A stretch of DNA of 20,035 nt from Liberibacter brunswickensis (GCF_036858155.1 NZ_JAAEJX010000015.1:1-20035), one strand, 5' to 3'; shown: positions 1-7,371, numbered from the stretch's first letter. Notes: generated by a model from the letters alone, not told the origin. Translations and numbers: made by a program.

Positions 1-227
1 TAGAAAGTAATTTCTTCTTTAATTAATACAGAATCCAATAAAATAAGGTGCGGAGAATAAATTAAAAATGATTGAATATCAAGAACTTAACGTTGAATTA
101 CGGATTAAAGTAGATAATTTATTGATTAATATAAAAAACAAATAAATACTTTTCTTATTTTTATAAATAAGTTAAATATAAGATAGTTTATTAGACTATA
201 TTCATATTTAATCTTAGGAAAATTAGA
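1..227. other. Left-edge intergenic stretch, no secure gene
   Basis: No confident gene lies here. One reading frame runs from the window edge to a TAA at 24-26 and could be the last codons of a gene outside the window, but it is too short to judge. A 25-codon ORF at 68-145 has a GGAG at 52-55, about 12 nt ahead, which is a long spacing. A 7-bp inverted repeat (CTTATTT at 154-160, AAATAAG at 165-171, 4-nt loop) lies between that ORF and bcp. It has no strong T-tract after it. The stretch should contain the bcp promoter, but I see no convincing -35/-10 pair. Confidence 0.4.
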
Positions 228-701
228 ATGACGTCTTTATCTTCGGGAGAGAAAGCTCCTAATTTCATACTACCTAGCAGTTGTGGAAAAGAAATCAACT
301 TACTTGAGCTTAAAGGCTCAAAAATAGTTATCTATTTCTATCCAAAGGATAATACAAGCGGATGTACCATTGAAGCAATAGACTTTAGCAACTTGAAATC
401 TGATTTCGATAAAGAATCAACTATAGTTCTTGGTATTTCTCCGGATTCTATAGAAAGCCATAAGAAATTTTACAAAAAGCACAATCTATCAATAATACTA
501 CTTTCAGATGAATCAAAAGAAGTATTAAAGGCTTATGATGTTTGGAAAGAAAAAAGTATGTTTGGCAAAAAATATATGGGAGTAGTAAGGACAACTTTTC
601 TCATCAACGAAGAAGGAATAATTACCAAGATATGGAGCCCCGTGACAATTAAAAATCATGTACAAAATGTCTTACAAGTAGTAAAATCCTTAAAAAAATA
701 G
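228..701 (+). CDS. bcp: Peroxiredoxin, Bcp/PrxQ family, 1-Cys type
   Basis: Thiol peroxidase expected to reduce H2O2 and organic or lipid hydroperoxides. The 157-residue length is normal for Bcp. The peroxidatic cysteine is C46 in the run PKDNTSGCT, with the supporting Arg at R121 (VVRTTF). In two-cysteine Bcp proteins such as E. coli the resolving cysteine lies five residues after the peroxidatic one. Here that position is I51, and the only other cysteine is C19 near the N-terminus, so this looks like a 1-Cys enzyme that needs an external thiol. I recall a Bcp of 'Ca. Liberibacter asiaticus' being described as a 1-Cys, host-active peroxiredoxin; no classical signal peptide is visible here. 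The start is supported by AGGA at 216-219, 8 nt before the ATG. It appears to be a single-gene unit. Family call is secure; secretion and role in host interaction are inference. Confidence 0.95.
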   Translation: MTSLSSGEKAPNFILPSSCGKEINLLELKGSKIVIYFYPKDNTSGCTIEAIDFSNLKSDFDKESTIVLGISPDSIESHKKFYKKHNLSIILLSDESKEVLKAYDVWKEKSMFGKKYMGVVRTTFLINEEGIITKIWSPVTIKNHVQNVLQVVKSLKK

Positions 702-1139
702 TGCTATAAGGTCTATATTTATTTTTAAAATAATTTCAATCTTCATAACTTAAGATGAAAATAATTGATATAAATAAAACTTACAATAAAAAAACTTACG
801 ACAGATATTTACTCCATCATTTAAAAATAATTATTTTATAAGATCACAAAAGATTTTATAATATCGTTTTTCATATGTTTTTATCTTTTGTAAAATATAT
901 TTTAATTGATAATTAATATTATAATAACCTTTATATAATAGAATGAAAACGTGGCGTATGTTAATATAAAAAATAACACTAATCTATTTCATTCTAAAAA
1001 TACTTCGATAATTATAAAATTATATTGCAAAACAGGAAATTGTCACTCATGCAAGAGATTGAGTTTATCCTAATTGAAGATTGATATTAATATTTATAAA
1101 AAAGTAATTCTGTTATAAGTTTATCTAATTGGAAAAAAA
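702..1139. other. AT-rich gap after bcp
   Basis: No tRNA, rRNA or recognisable protein remnant was found. Very short ORFs (28 codons at 755, 8 codons at 943) look like chance. A bulged hairpin just after bcp (734-743 with 752-760) might end its transcript but lacks a T-tract. A 9-bp inverted repeat (846-854 with 883-891) has a 28-nt loop. Both are within what base composition alone could give. Confidence 0.5.
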
Positions 1140-1292
1140 ATGCATAATATTGTATCAAAAGAAGAAATTGACGACATTTCTATGGAATCTTTACCATTTT
1201 CAGATGAAAACATAACATTTGACGAAGATTATTTAGAAAAACTAGTAGTCGAATCTTTAGATCGTAGCTTAAATAGCTATGAAAAAAAATAA
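1140..1292 (+). CDS. Possible small acidic protein, 50 aa
   Basis: ORF of 50 codons from ATG to TAA, with GGA about 6 nt ahead of the start in an A-rich leader much like that of the phosphofructokinase gene. The product is strongly acidic: 14 Asp/Glu out of 50, concentrated at residues 8-48, with a Lys-Lys end. It has no signal peptide, membrane segment or cysteine. The base composition is less AT-rich than the surrounding gap, which favours a coding region. The C-terminal half (about residues 28-46) could form an amphipathic helix. I recognise no family. An ORF of this length is expected about once by chance in a gap this AT-rich, so it stays tentative. If real it is a solitary gene between bcp and the operon read in the opposite direction. 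Confidence 0.4.
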   Translation: MHNIVSKEEIDDISMESLPFSDENITFDEDYLEKLVVESLDRSLNSYEKK

Positions 1293-1624
1293 TAACAACA
1301 TATTATGTCCTATAAATTATTTACATATTAAAGATAAATAGTCATGCAGGTAATTTGTTTAGAAAATTTACTTAAGGTAATTGTAGTATTTTTCATGAAA
1401 CTATAATCAATCTTCCACCTATATAATATTTTGAAATCACGTAAATAATAGAAAAATATTGTATATGTTATAAAACATACTATTTAACAAGTTAACTTAG
1501 AACAATCTTTTCCTTTAGATGTTTCTATTCATTAGAAAAAAAATCATGATATCACCCATGTTTTTCTAATTATACATAAAATATGAATTTTCAAAGAAAA
1601 AAATTAAAAGATAATGATCAAGCA
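1293..1624. other. AT-rich gap downstream of the tmk operon
   Basis: No gene seen. The right part holds the hairpin at 1531-1570, listed separately, which lies just past the stop codon of the leftward operon. No tRNA-like cloverleaf was found on either strand. Confidence 0.5.
1531..1570 (-). terminator. Hairpin after the tmk operon, possible terminator
   Basis: ATTAGAAAAA at 1531-1540 and its exact reverse complement at 1561-1570 form a 10-bp stem. On the minus strand the stem can lengthen inward through a second CATG/CATG pairing with one bulge, leaving an 8-nt loop and a run of eight T inside the 3' arm. It lies about 55 nt past the stop codon of the last gene of the leftward operon. The T-run sits within the stem rather than after it, so it is not a textbook intrinsic terminator; it could also be a 3'-end stabilising hairpin. 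Confidence 0.4.
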
Positions 1625-2437
1625 TTAAGCTATAGGAGAACTAAATTGCATTCCATCAAAAGCTGGGACAACACAAGCAGGAGTGCTCTTTAAAACCATT
1701 TCATAATCTAAATCAACATGCATATGCGTCAAAACAGCATTCTTAGGATTGATAATACCAATCATTTTCAAAGATTCTGATAAAGAAAAATGACTACTAT
1801 GCAAACCGTTCTTTAAAGCACCAATGATTAAAAAATCTAAATTCTGTAATTTTTCCAAGCTCTCTTCTGGAAATGCATTAACATCAGTACAATATGCAAC
1901 ATTTCCAAAACGAAAACCTAAAGAAGGAATCTTTCCATGTTGTTGCAATATAGGAATAACCTCAATTATACCTCCTGCACCATTTACAAATATAGGAGCA
2001 TTGTTATCTTCTATTAAGATATGATTTGCAATAGGTGGATAATCCTTATTATCAGAACGAAAACAGTATTTAAAAGAATTTAAAAGACTATCCATACAAT
2101 CTGAAGAAGCATAAACGTCAATTGGATGCTTTTGCTTTAAGAAATATCCCCTAAGCCCATCTATTCCATGAATATGATCTGCATGTGCATGAGTATACAA
2201 TACAGCATCAATAGAAATAACTTTTTCTCGCAACATCTGAGTATAAAAATCAGGACCAGTATCAATTATGACAATCGTTACTTCTCCTCTTTCTGATATT
2301 CTAGAAACCTTTAAAGAGGAACGAGTACGACGATTTTTAGGGTTCTTTGGATCACAATTGCCCCAATCGCCAGTAATGCGAGGGACACCTGGAGAAGCAG
2401 AACATCCTAGAATGGTAAAATGATAATAATCCTTCAT
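1625..2437 (-). CDS. MBL-fold metallo-hydrolase, PhnP/COG1235-like
   Basis: Cytoplasmic metal-dependent phosphodiesterase-type hydrolase of the beta-lactamase fold, 270 aa. The HAHADH metal-binding motif is at residues 83-88; later histidines at about 213-216 (HSSH) and 238-240 (HMH) complete the metal site. The N-terminal LGCSASPGVPR and WGNCDP runs are typical of the PhnP-like group that follows tatD in Rhizobiales. The ATG at 2437 was chosen over an upstream one six codons earlier, because it overlaps the tatD stop as TAATG (translational coupling) and gives the usual short N-terminus before the first strand. There are no phosphonate genes nearby, so a PhnP role in C-P lyase metabolism is unlikely. 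Its conserved link with tatD suggests nucleic acid or cyclic nucleotide processing, which is inference. Last gene of the operon. Confidence 0.88.
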   Translation of the reverse strand: MKDYYHFTILGCSASPGVPRITGDWGNCDPKNPKNRRTRSSLKVSRISERGEVTIVIIDTGPDFYTQMLREKVISIDAVLYTHAHADHIHGIDGLRGYFLKQKHPIDVYASSDCMDSLLNSFKYCFRSDNKDYPPIANHILIEDNNAPIFVNGAGGIIEVIPILQQHGKIPSLGFRFGNVAYCTDVNAFPEESLEKLQNLDFLIIGALKNGLHSSHFSLSESLKMIGIINPKNAVLTHMHVDLDYEMVLKSTPACVVPAFDGMQFSSPIA

Positions 2438-3225
2438 TAAGTAATACATCCACAAATTTTTGAAAATAACCTCAAGGCATTTTCAGTTGTTTTTTCCATT
2501 AAATATTCGTAAGAAATATTTTTCTCCTTCGCAAGCACTTTAGCTGTACTAACAACATAAGAAGGCTCACAACGCTTTTCTAGAAAAGGGACAGGAACAA
2601 TATAAGGAGAATCCGTTTCAACAAGAATTCGATCCATAGGAATACCCTTTGCTATGGTTCTTAAAGAATCATTTCTAGGAAAAGTGATCATACCTGTAAA
2701 AGATATATATCCTCCTAATTCCAAGCAAATATCTGCTAATTTCTGACTTGAAGAAAAACAATGAATCACAAAAGGGAAAGATCCCTTTTTCATTTCTTCT
2801 TGCAATATATCAGCCATATCTTCATCTGCGGAACGACTATGTATGACCACAGGAATACCAGTAATACGGGAGGCCTCTATATGACGCAAAAAAACAATTT
2901 TTTGCTCTTCTATTGTGTGAGCATTGTGATAACGATCTAAACCAGTTTCACCAATCGCAACTACCTTTGGATGAGAAGATAAACATACCAACTCATCAAC
3001 CATCACTTCACTTTCTTCATGAACATAGCAAGGATGAGTTCCAATTGAACAGAAAATAGACGAAGGATAATCCTCACAGAGCTTAATTAAAGGAACAAAA
3101 TCCCTCATTCTGATTGCAATAGCAATCATCTTCGAAACATCAGCCTGATGAGCTCTCATGATAACATCATGGCGATCTTTATCAAAATTAGGCAAAATCA
3201 GATGACAGTGTGTATCAATTAGCAT
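2437..3225 (-). CDS. tatD: TatD family metal-dependent DNase
   Basis: TIM-barrel amidohydrolase-fold nuclease of 262 aa. Bacterial TatD proteins act as metal-dependent 3'-5' exonucleases or DNases, linked to DNA repair; the old link to Tat secretion is not functional. Metal ligands are visible in order: DTHCH at residues 4-8, GETGLD with E93, VIHSR with H129, IHCFS with H155 and ETDSPY with D205. The longest frame begins 14 codons earlier and would overlap metG, but the ATG at 3225 places DTHCH directly at the N-terminus as in relatives. That start is 13 nt after the metG stop, with a weak AGTGG as ribosome site. It is followed by the MBL gene with a one-base overlap. The metG-tatD-MBL order is standard for Rhizobiales. 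Confidence 0.93.
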   Translation of the reverse strand: MLIDTHCHLILPNFDKDRHDVIMRAHQADVSKMIAIAIRMRDFVPLIKLCEDYPSSIFCSIGTHPCYVHEESEVMVDELVCLSSHPKVVAIGETGLDRYHNAHTIEEQKIVFLRHIEASRITGIPVVIHSRSADEDMADILQEEMKKGSFPFVIHCFSSSQKLADICLELGGYISFTGMITFPRNDSLRTIAKGIPMDRILVETDSPYIVPVPFLEKRCEPSYVVSTAKVLAKEKNISYEYLMEKTTENALRLFSKICGCIT

Positions 3226-3238
3226 AATAAAAAAACCA

Positions 3239-4777
3239 CTATAAGAAACGAGGGAAAACTGGCTCAAACGTTCTATTTAGCATAGTTCCTGGTTTTAACC
3301 TATGATCTAACGAACTAAAAAAACGATATTCTTCAGAAACTAATAAAATTTCAAAAATTTTATTTGCTAATTTAGGAACAAAAGACTGCAATAAAATTGC
3401 AAGCTGGCGTATAACTTCTACGGTAACATATAAAACAGTAGATGCACGAGCATGATCTTTTTTCCTCAATTCCCAAGGCTTTTGCGCATCAAAATATCGA
3501 TCTACTTCTGAAACAAGAGAAATAACATGCGCTAAAGACTTATGAATAAATTGATTATTCATATTATCACGAATTTCTTGAAGGTTTTTAGAACAAGCAG
3601 ACAACATATTATTATCATATTCGCTAAAAACACCAGGAGTGGGAATCATACAATCGAAGTCTTTTAAAATCATAGAAACAGATCTACTAACTAGATTTCC
3701 TATACCATTAGCAAGGTCTGCATTCACACGTTTTTTCAGACTGTTTGTATCATAAAATCCATCTTTCCCACAAGATATTTCTCTTATAAGAAAATATCGT
3801 AAAGCATCAACTCCAACTTCTTCAACAACCTCCATAGGATCAATAACATTACCCAATGATTTAGATATTTTCTCCCCTTTATTAAGAATAAATCCATGAG
3901 AAAAAATTTTCTTCGGCAAAGATAAATTTGCAGACATTAAAAAAGCTGGCCAATAAACTGCGTGAAATCGTAAAATATCTTTTCCTATAACATGCAAATC
4001 AGTAGGCCAAAACTTTGCTTTTTCCCCATTAGGATTATCTAAAAAACCTGTTGTGGTCAAATAGTTAGCCAAAGCATCAATCCAAACATACATAATATAC
4101 TTCGGATCATCAGGAATTTTTATTCCCCAATCAAAAGTTTTACGGGAAAGAGAAATATCTTTTAATCCTGATTTTACAAAAGAAACAACTTCGTTTCGTC
4201 TTTCTATAGGCAGAATAAATTCTGGATGCGAATCATAATAAGAAATCAACTTATCTTGATAAGCAGATAAACGGAAAAAGTATCCCTCTTCTTCCATCCA
4301 TTGAACAGGATTATTCTGGGTGTTATAATTTTGGCCATCTGATCCTTTATGAATCTCATCATTGCTGTAGTATGCTTCATCACGCAATGAATACCATCCT
4401 GAATAGGATCCCTTATAAATATCACCATTATTAAATATCCTATTCCACAAGATATGGCATGTATCGTGATGACGTTTTTCTGTAGTACGAATAAAATCAT
4501 CATATGAAATATCTAAAACTTCAGCCATTTCGCGAAAAATACGGCTATTTTGATCAACAAAAACTTTCGGTGTTAAACCATAATTTTGAGCTGATTTTGC
4601 AATTTTTTGTCCATGCTCATCTGTTCCTGTTGTAAATAATACATCTAAACCATCCAGACGATAAAAACGTGCTAAAACATCTGCTATAATCATCTCATAA
4701 GCGTGTCCAATATGTGGCTTGGCATTAGGATACGAAATAGCTGTACTGATATATAACTTCTCATGACATCTTATCAC
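3239..4777 (-). CDS. metG: Methionyl-tRNA synthetase
   Basis: Charges tRNA-Met and initiator tRNA with methionine. Class I signatures are intact: HIGH at residues 22-25 and KISKS (for KMSKS) at 303-307. The 512-residue protein ends after the anticodon-binding helical domain and lacks the C-terminal EMAP/tRNA-binding domain found in the longer E. coli type. The knuckle region after the Rossmann half (YSGWYSLRDEAYY) has no Cys pairs, so it resembles the zinc-free short form common in alphaproteobacteria. No ATG is available. I chose GTG at 4777 because AAGGA at 4787-4791 lies 9 nt before it. The TTG at 4783 is in frame but only 3 nt from that site. It follows holB after about 70 nt, the widest spacing in the operon. 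Confidence 0.95.
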   Translation of the reverse strand: MIRCHEKLYISTAISYPNAKPHIGHAYEMIIADVLARFYRLDGLDVLFTTGTDEHGQKIAKSAQNYGLTPKVFVDQNSRIFREMAEVLDISYDDFIRTTEKRHHDTCHILWNRIFNNGDIYKGSYSGWYSLRDEAYYSNDEIHKGSDGQNYNTQNNPVQWMEEEGYFFRLSAYQDKLISYYDSHPEFILPIERRNEVVSFVKSGLKDISLSRKTFDWGIKIPDDPKYIMYVWIDALANYLTTTGFLDNPNGEKAKFWPTDLHVIGKDILRFHAVYWPAFLMSANLSLPKKIFSHGFILNKGEKISKSLGNVIDPMEVVEEVGVDALRYFLIREISCGKDGFYDTNSLKKRVNADLANGIGNLVSRSVSMILKDFDCMIPTPGVFSEYDNNMLSACSKNLQEIRDNMNNQFIHKSLAHVISLVSEVDRYFDAQKPWELRKKDHARASTVLYVTVEVIRQLAILLQSFVPKLANKIFEILLVSEEYRFFSSLDHRLKPGTMLNRTFEPVFPRFL

Positions 4778-4848
4778 GTTCAATATTCCTTAAAAACCAT
4801 ATCCTACAATATTCATAATAAACCCACTAGCATAAAATAGCAAAATAC

Positions 4849-5892
4849 TCAAATAGCATAAAAATCACGGCAATAAATATTATGACACTCTTTTGCCCTT
4901 GAAAGAATATAAAATATCATCTGCCTTAGATCTAAATTATAAATATAAAATTCATTCACCTTTTTTTTAATAGAAGAATAGATTCGTGCAATTTGATCTG
5001 CTTCTTCTAATTGACCAGATAAAGCAGCCAATTTTGCATTTTTAGTAATTTCTCTCAAGACAAATTCTATAAGAAAATCAAAAGCTATTTTTTTATCTTT
5101 AGATAATAATTCATCAATAATTTGTTGAATTTTATGTGAAACATATTCTTTTTGAGTAATATTAATTAAGTCTATATAAGAAGAAATTATTTTATCACAA
5201 CCATAATATAAAATTCTAATTGCATTAGAAATGCTACCACAAGATGCAATCTTGATAAGATCTCTTTTTGAATGCCAATCTGCAACATTCAATTGTTCAA
5301 GAGCTTTATATAAATTGTTTTCAGAAAGATCATTGAACTTTACAGAAAAACAACGCGATCTAATCGTAGGAAGAAGAATCGAAGAATTATGAAATATAAG
5401 GATAAATAATACTTTTTTAGGAGGCTCTTCCAAAGATTTTAGTAAAGCATTAGCAGCATTGCGATTCATTCCATCAACAGGATCAATCATGATAACTCGC
5501 CAATGACCTGTATTGGCAGTAAGAGACAAAAATTGACGAACACGCCTAATTTCATCAACTGTAATAAATGTACTATATTTTCCTGTTTTTGGATTTAATT
5601 GATAAGATAAATATAAAAAATCGTGTAATGAATTAGAAGCCATTTTTTTAATAAAAGGATCATTAACATCAGGAATAATTATACGAGAAGGAGCGTTATT
5701 AAAATCAGGATTTCGTAAAATATAACCCGCATAACGAAATCCCAAAGTAGCCTTGCCTATGCCCTTTTTCCCTTCAAAAAGCAAAGCATGATGCATACGT
5801 CCAGAACAATAATATTGCGACAAAAAGTTTTCTATATCTTCGTGACCAAATAATTTTCTATTGTATATAGGATTAAAAGATTGATCTATCAT
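4849..5892 (-). CDS. holB: DNA polymerase III subunit delta'
   Basis: Clamp-loader subunit that helps open and place the beta sliding clamp. AAA+ features: a Walker A-like GKKGIGKAT at residues 41-49, the region PVDGMNRNAANALLKSLEEPP at about 138-158, and the SRC motif at 179-181 that reaches into the neighbouring subunit's ATP site. The Cys cluster of the E. coli delta' zinc module is not seen. The C-terminal half is AT-driven, rich in Ile, Lys and Asn, and poorly conserved, as is usual for this subunit in reduced genomes. The ATG starts 2 nt after the tmk stop, so the two are almost certainly translated together. The 347-aa length is close to the family norm. Confidence 0.93.
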   Translation of the reverse strand: MIDQSFNPIYNRKLFGHEDIENFLSQYYCSGRMHHALLFEGKKGIGKATLGFRYAGYILRNPDFNNAPSRIIIPDVNDPFIKKMASNSLHDFLYLSYQLNPKTGKYSTFITVDEIRRVRQFLSLTANTGHWRVIMIDPVDGMNRNAANALLKSLEEPPKKVLFILIFHNSSILLPTIRSRCFSVKFNDLSENNLYKALEQLNVADWHSKRDLIKIASCGSISNAIRILYYGCDKIISSYIDLINITQKEYVSHKIQQIIDELLSKDKKIAFDFLIEFVLREITKNAKLAALSGQLEEADQIARIYSSIKKKVNEFYIYNLDLRQMIFYILSRAKECHNIYCRDFYAI

Positions 5893-5894
5893 AG

Positions 5895-6590
5895 CTATAT
5901 ATCTTTTTTAAATGATAAAGGATAAACACGCTTTTGAACTAATTCCCATACAATATCCACAATATTGGCAGCAACATTTTGAAAAGAACGAGCTGCATCT
6001 ATAACATGACAACGCTCTGGTTGTTTACAAGCGATATCTAAAAAAATCTGACGTCTCCTTTCATGAATCATCACATCCTCTACTTCAAAATGATCAAGAC
6101 CATTACTTTTACTTGAAGAACAACGATTTTGAATACGTTTTAACCCAACATCAACGGGAAGATCTAGAATAATAGTACAATCTGGCACGATTTCTTTAAC
6201 AGAGATTCTTTGTAAATAATCCAATAATACACGTTGGGAATTATTCCTCTCGCCTTGATAAGCATAAAATGAATCCAAAAAACGATCACATAATAAAATT
6301 TTACCTTCCATAAGAGCAGGACGAATAACATTTTCTACATGATTCAAACGAGCAGCAGAGAAAACAATAGCTTCGGCTGTATCACCAAATTCATTCACCC
6401 CACAAGACAATAAAACGTGTCGTGCAGCTTCTGCTGCTGGCGTCCCCCCTGGTTCTCGAGTTACCTCAACATCATAATTATATTTCTGAAGAAAACGTTT
6501 AAGATGAGAAATATGAGTGGTTTTACCTACCCCCTCAATTCCTTCAAAAGTTATAAATAATCCTGAACTCACAACTGTTTTTGACCTCAT
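5895..6590 (-). CDS. tmk: Thymidylate kinase
   Basis: Phosphorylates dTMP to dTDP, the last specific step of dTTP supply. The P-loop EGIEGVGKTT is at residues 16-25, the REPGGT run at 45-50 contacts the nucleotide, and DRF (for DRY/DRF) is at 102-104. The HERRR stretch at about 176-180 falls after the lid region. 231 aa, slightly long because of a short N-terminal extension. The ATG at 6590 has no obvious ribosome site ahead. A GTG six codons in (6572) has AGGT upstream and would give the family-like beginning MSSGLFITFEG, so the true start is open. First gene of the five-gene leftward unit; in many rhizobia a dacC-type gene precedes it, but here an AT-rich divergent spacer does. Confidence 0.95.
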   Translation of the reverse strand: MRSKTVVSSGLFITFEGIEGVGKTTHISHLKRFLQKYNYDVEVTREPGGTPAAEAARHVLLSCGVNEFGDTAEAIVFSAARLNHVENVIRPALMEGKILLCDRFLDSFYAYQGERNNSQRVLLDYLQRISVKEIVPDCTIILDLPVDVGLKRIQNRCSSSKSNGLDHFEVEDVMIHERRRQIFLDIACKQPERCHVIDAARSFQNVAANIVDIVWELVQKRVYPLSFKKDI

Positions 6591-6852
6591 TAATTTAAAA
6601 ATATCGGTATAAATTAAAAAGATACTCTATAGAATAATATATTCTTACCTAAAGCAAGAATAGCACCTTTTTAATAATAAAATTTTATGAATAATATAAT
6701 TCAACTTTTACTATAAAAACACATAAATTTATCTCTATATTTTTAAAATTAGCAAATATTAAAAAATCCTAACAAAATAATAATCTAACTCTAAGTAGAA
6801 AAAATAAAACTAAACAATTTAAGTTTATAATTTATTATCTATTAAAAATAAG

Positions 6853-6869
6853 ATCTAGAACTTCTAGAT
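6853..6869. promoter_or_regulatory. Perfect palindrome, possible operator
   Basis: ATCTAGAA, one central C, then TTCTAGAT: two perfect 8-bp arms, about 72 nt upstream of the lipoprotein-like start. It would overlap the -35 region of a promoter using the TATAAT at 6883-6888. Such a layout fits a dimeric regulator site. An 8-bp arm pair of fixed spacing could arise about once by chance in 20 kb at this base composition, so the case rests on location. Confidence 0.3.
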
Positions 6870-6882
6870 AGATTGATTTTTA

Positions 6883-6888
6883 TATAAT
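6883..6888 (+). promoter_or_regulatory. Candidate -10 box for the lipoprotein gene
   Basis: Exact TATAAT, 54 nt upstream of the ATG at 6942. The sequence at the proper -35 distance is a poor match and falls in the palindrome, so the promoter would be weak or activator-dependent. In AT-rich DNA a TATAAT alone is weak evidence. Confidence 0.25.
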
Positions 6889-6941
6889 AAAATAAAAATT
6901 CAATAAAAATATTTTTATTAATTTATATTAGGATATAAAAA

Positions 6942-7280
6942 ATGAAGTATAGTAACGCAATCAATATGTTTTTAATAACAATTATATATAGCGGTTGTTC
7001 TACAGAAAACGAATTAGATACAATTATTAATAATAAAAACAGAATATCTAGTTTAGAAAATAATATGTTAACTTTATTTAAAAAACACGATATTGATAAA
7101 GAACAAGAGCAAAAAAAAACAAAGGATTTACGAGCTTTAATTGAAGAATTAATATTAAAAAGTGCAATGGATGAAAATACATATTTAGGTAAATTACTTA
7201 AAAACAATAAAATACCTAATGGTATTACACTAACAGATTCAAATGGTAATGAAATTCATTATTCAAAGGACCAAAATTAA
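6942..7280 (+). CDS. Small lipoprotein-like protein of unknown function
   Basis: 112 residues with a strong ribosome site (AGGAT about 8-10 nt before the ATG). The N-terminus has a short hydrophobic stretch at residues 8-16 ending in YSGC, so C19 is a candidate lipidated cysteine. The Tyr at -3 is unusual for a lipobox, and the n-region carries only one Lys. Beyond that the chain is hydrophilic and helix-prone: about residues 25-85 are rich in Glu, Lys and Leu and could be a coiled coil. The C-terminal 25 residues contain a short TDSNGNEIHY run. No family recognised. It is followed 90 nt later by parE on the same strand and may share its transcript. A surface-exposed or periplasmic lipoprotein is the best guess, from the N-terminus only. 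The AT-rich codon use matches its neighbours. Confidence 0.65.
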   Translation: MKYSNAINMFLITIIYSGCSTENELDTIINNKNRISSLENNMLTLFKKHDIDKEQEQKKTKDLRALIEELILKSAMDENTYLGKLLKNNKIPNGITLTDSNGNEIHYSKDQN

Positions 7281-7371
7281 ATACATAACTTTCTTTTATT
7301 TATGTCATTGATTATAAGTAATAGTAATACAAATATTATTATTAACAACCTTGATAAGTGGCTTACATGAC

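Larger units (their letters stand above)
6591..6941. other. Divergent intergenic region between tmk and lipoprotein gene
   Basis: About 350 bp of extremely AT-rich sequence expected to hold promoters for both the leftward tmk operon and the rightward lipoprotein/parE genes. It contains a short inverted repeat at 6631-6645 (AGAATA, 3-nt spacer, TATTCT) close to tmk, and the 17-nt palindrome at 6853-6869 close to the lipoprotein gene. No remnant of the D-alanyl-D-alanine carboxypeptidase gene that often precedes tmk in rhizobia could be read. Confidence 0.5.

Noticed and set aside
68..145. 25-codon ORF near the left edge with GGAG ahead
   Set aside because: Spacing of about 12 nt, very short, and expected by chance in AT-rich DNA; kept only as a remark.
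755..841. 28-codon ORF after bcp
   Set aside because: No ribosome site, Lys/Ile/Tyr-only composition expected from base content.
846..891. 9-bp perfect inverted repeat (ACAAAAGAT / ATCTTTTGT)
   Set aside because: 28-nt loop and AT-rich arms; a rough estimate gives several such pairs per 20 kb by chance at this composition.
6923..7207. 94-codon hydrophobic ORF on the minus strand opposite the lipoprotein-like gene
   Set aside because: It is the mirror of an AT-rich plus-strand ORF that has a clear ribosome site; its Phe/Leu/Ile-rich product and lack of a ribosome site mark it as a shadow.
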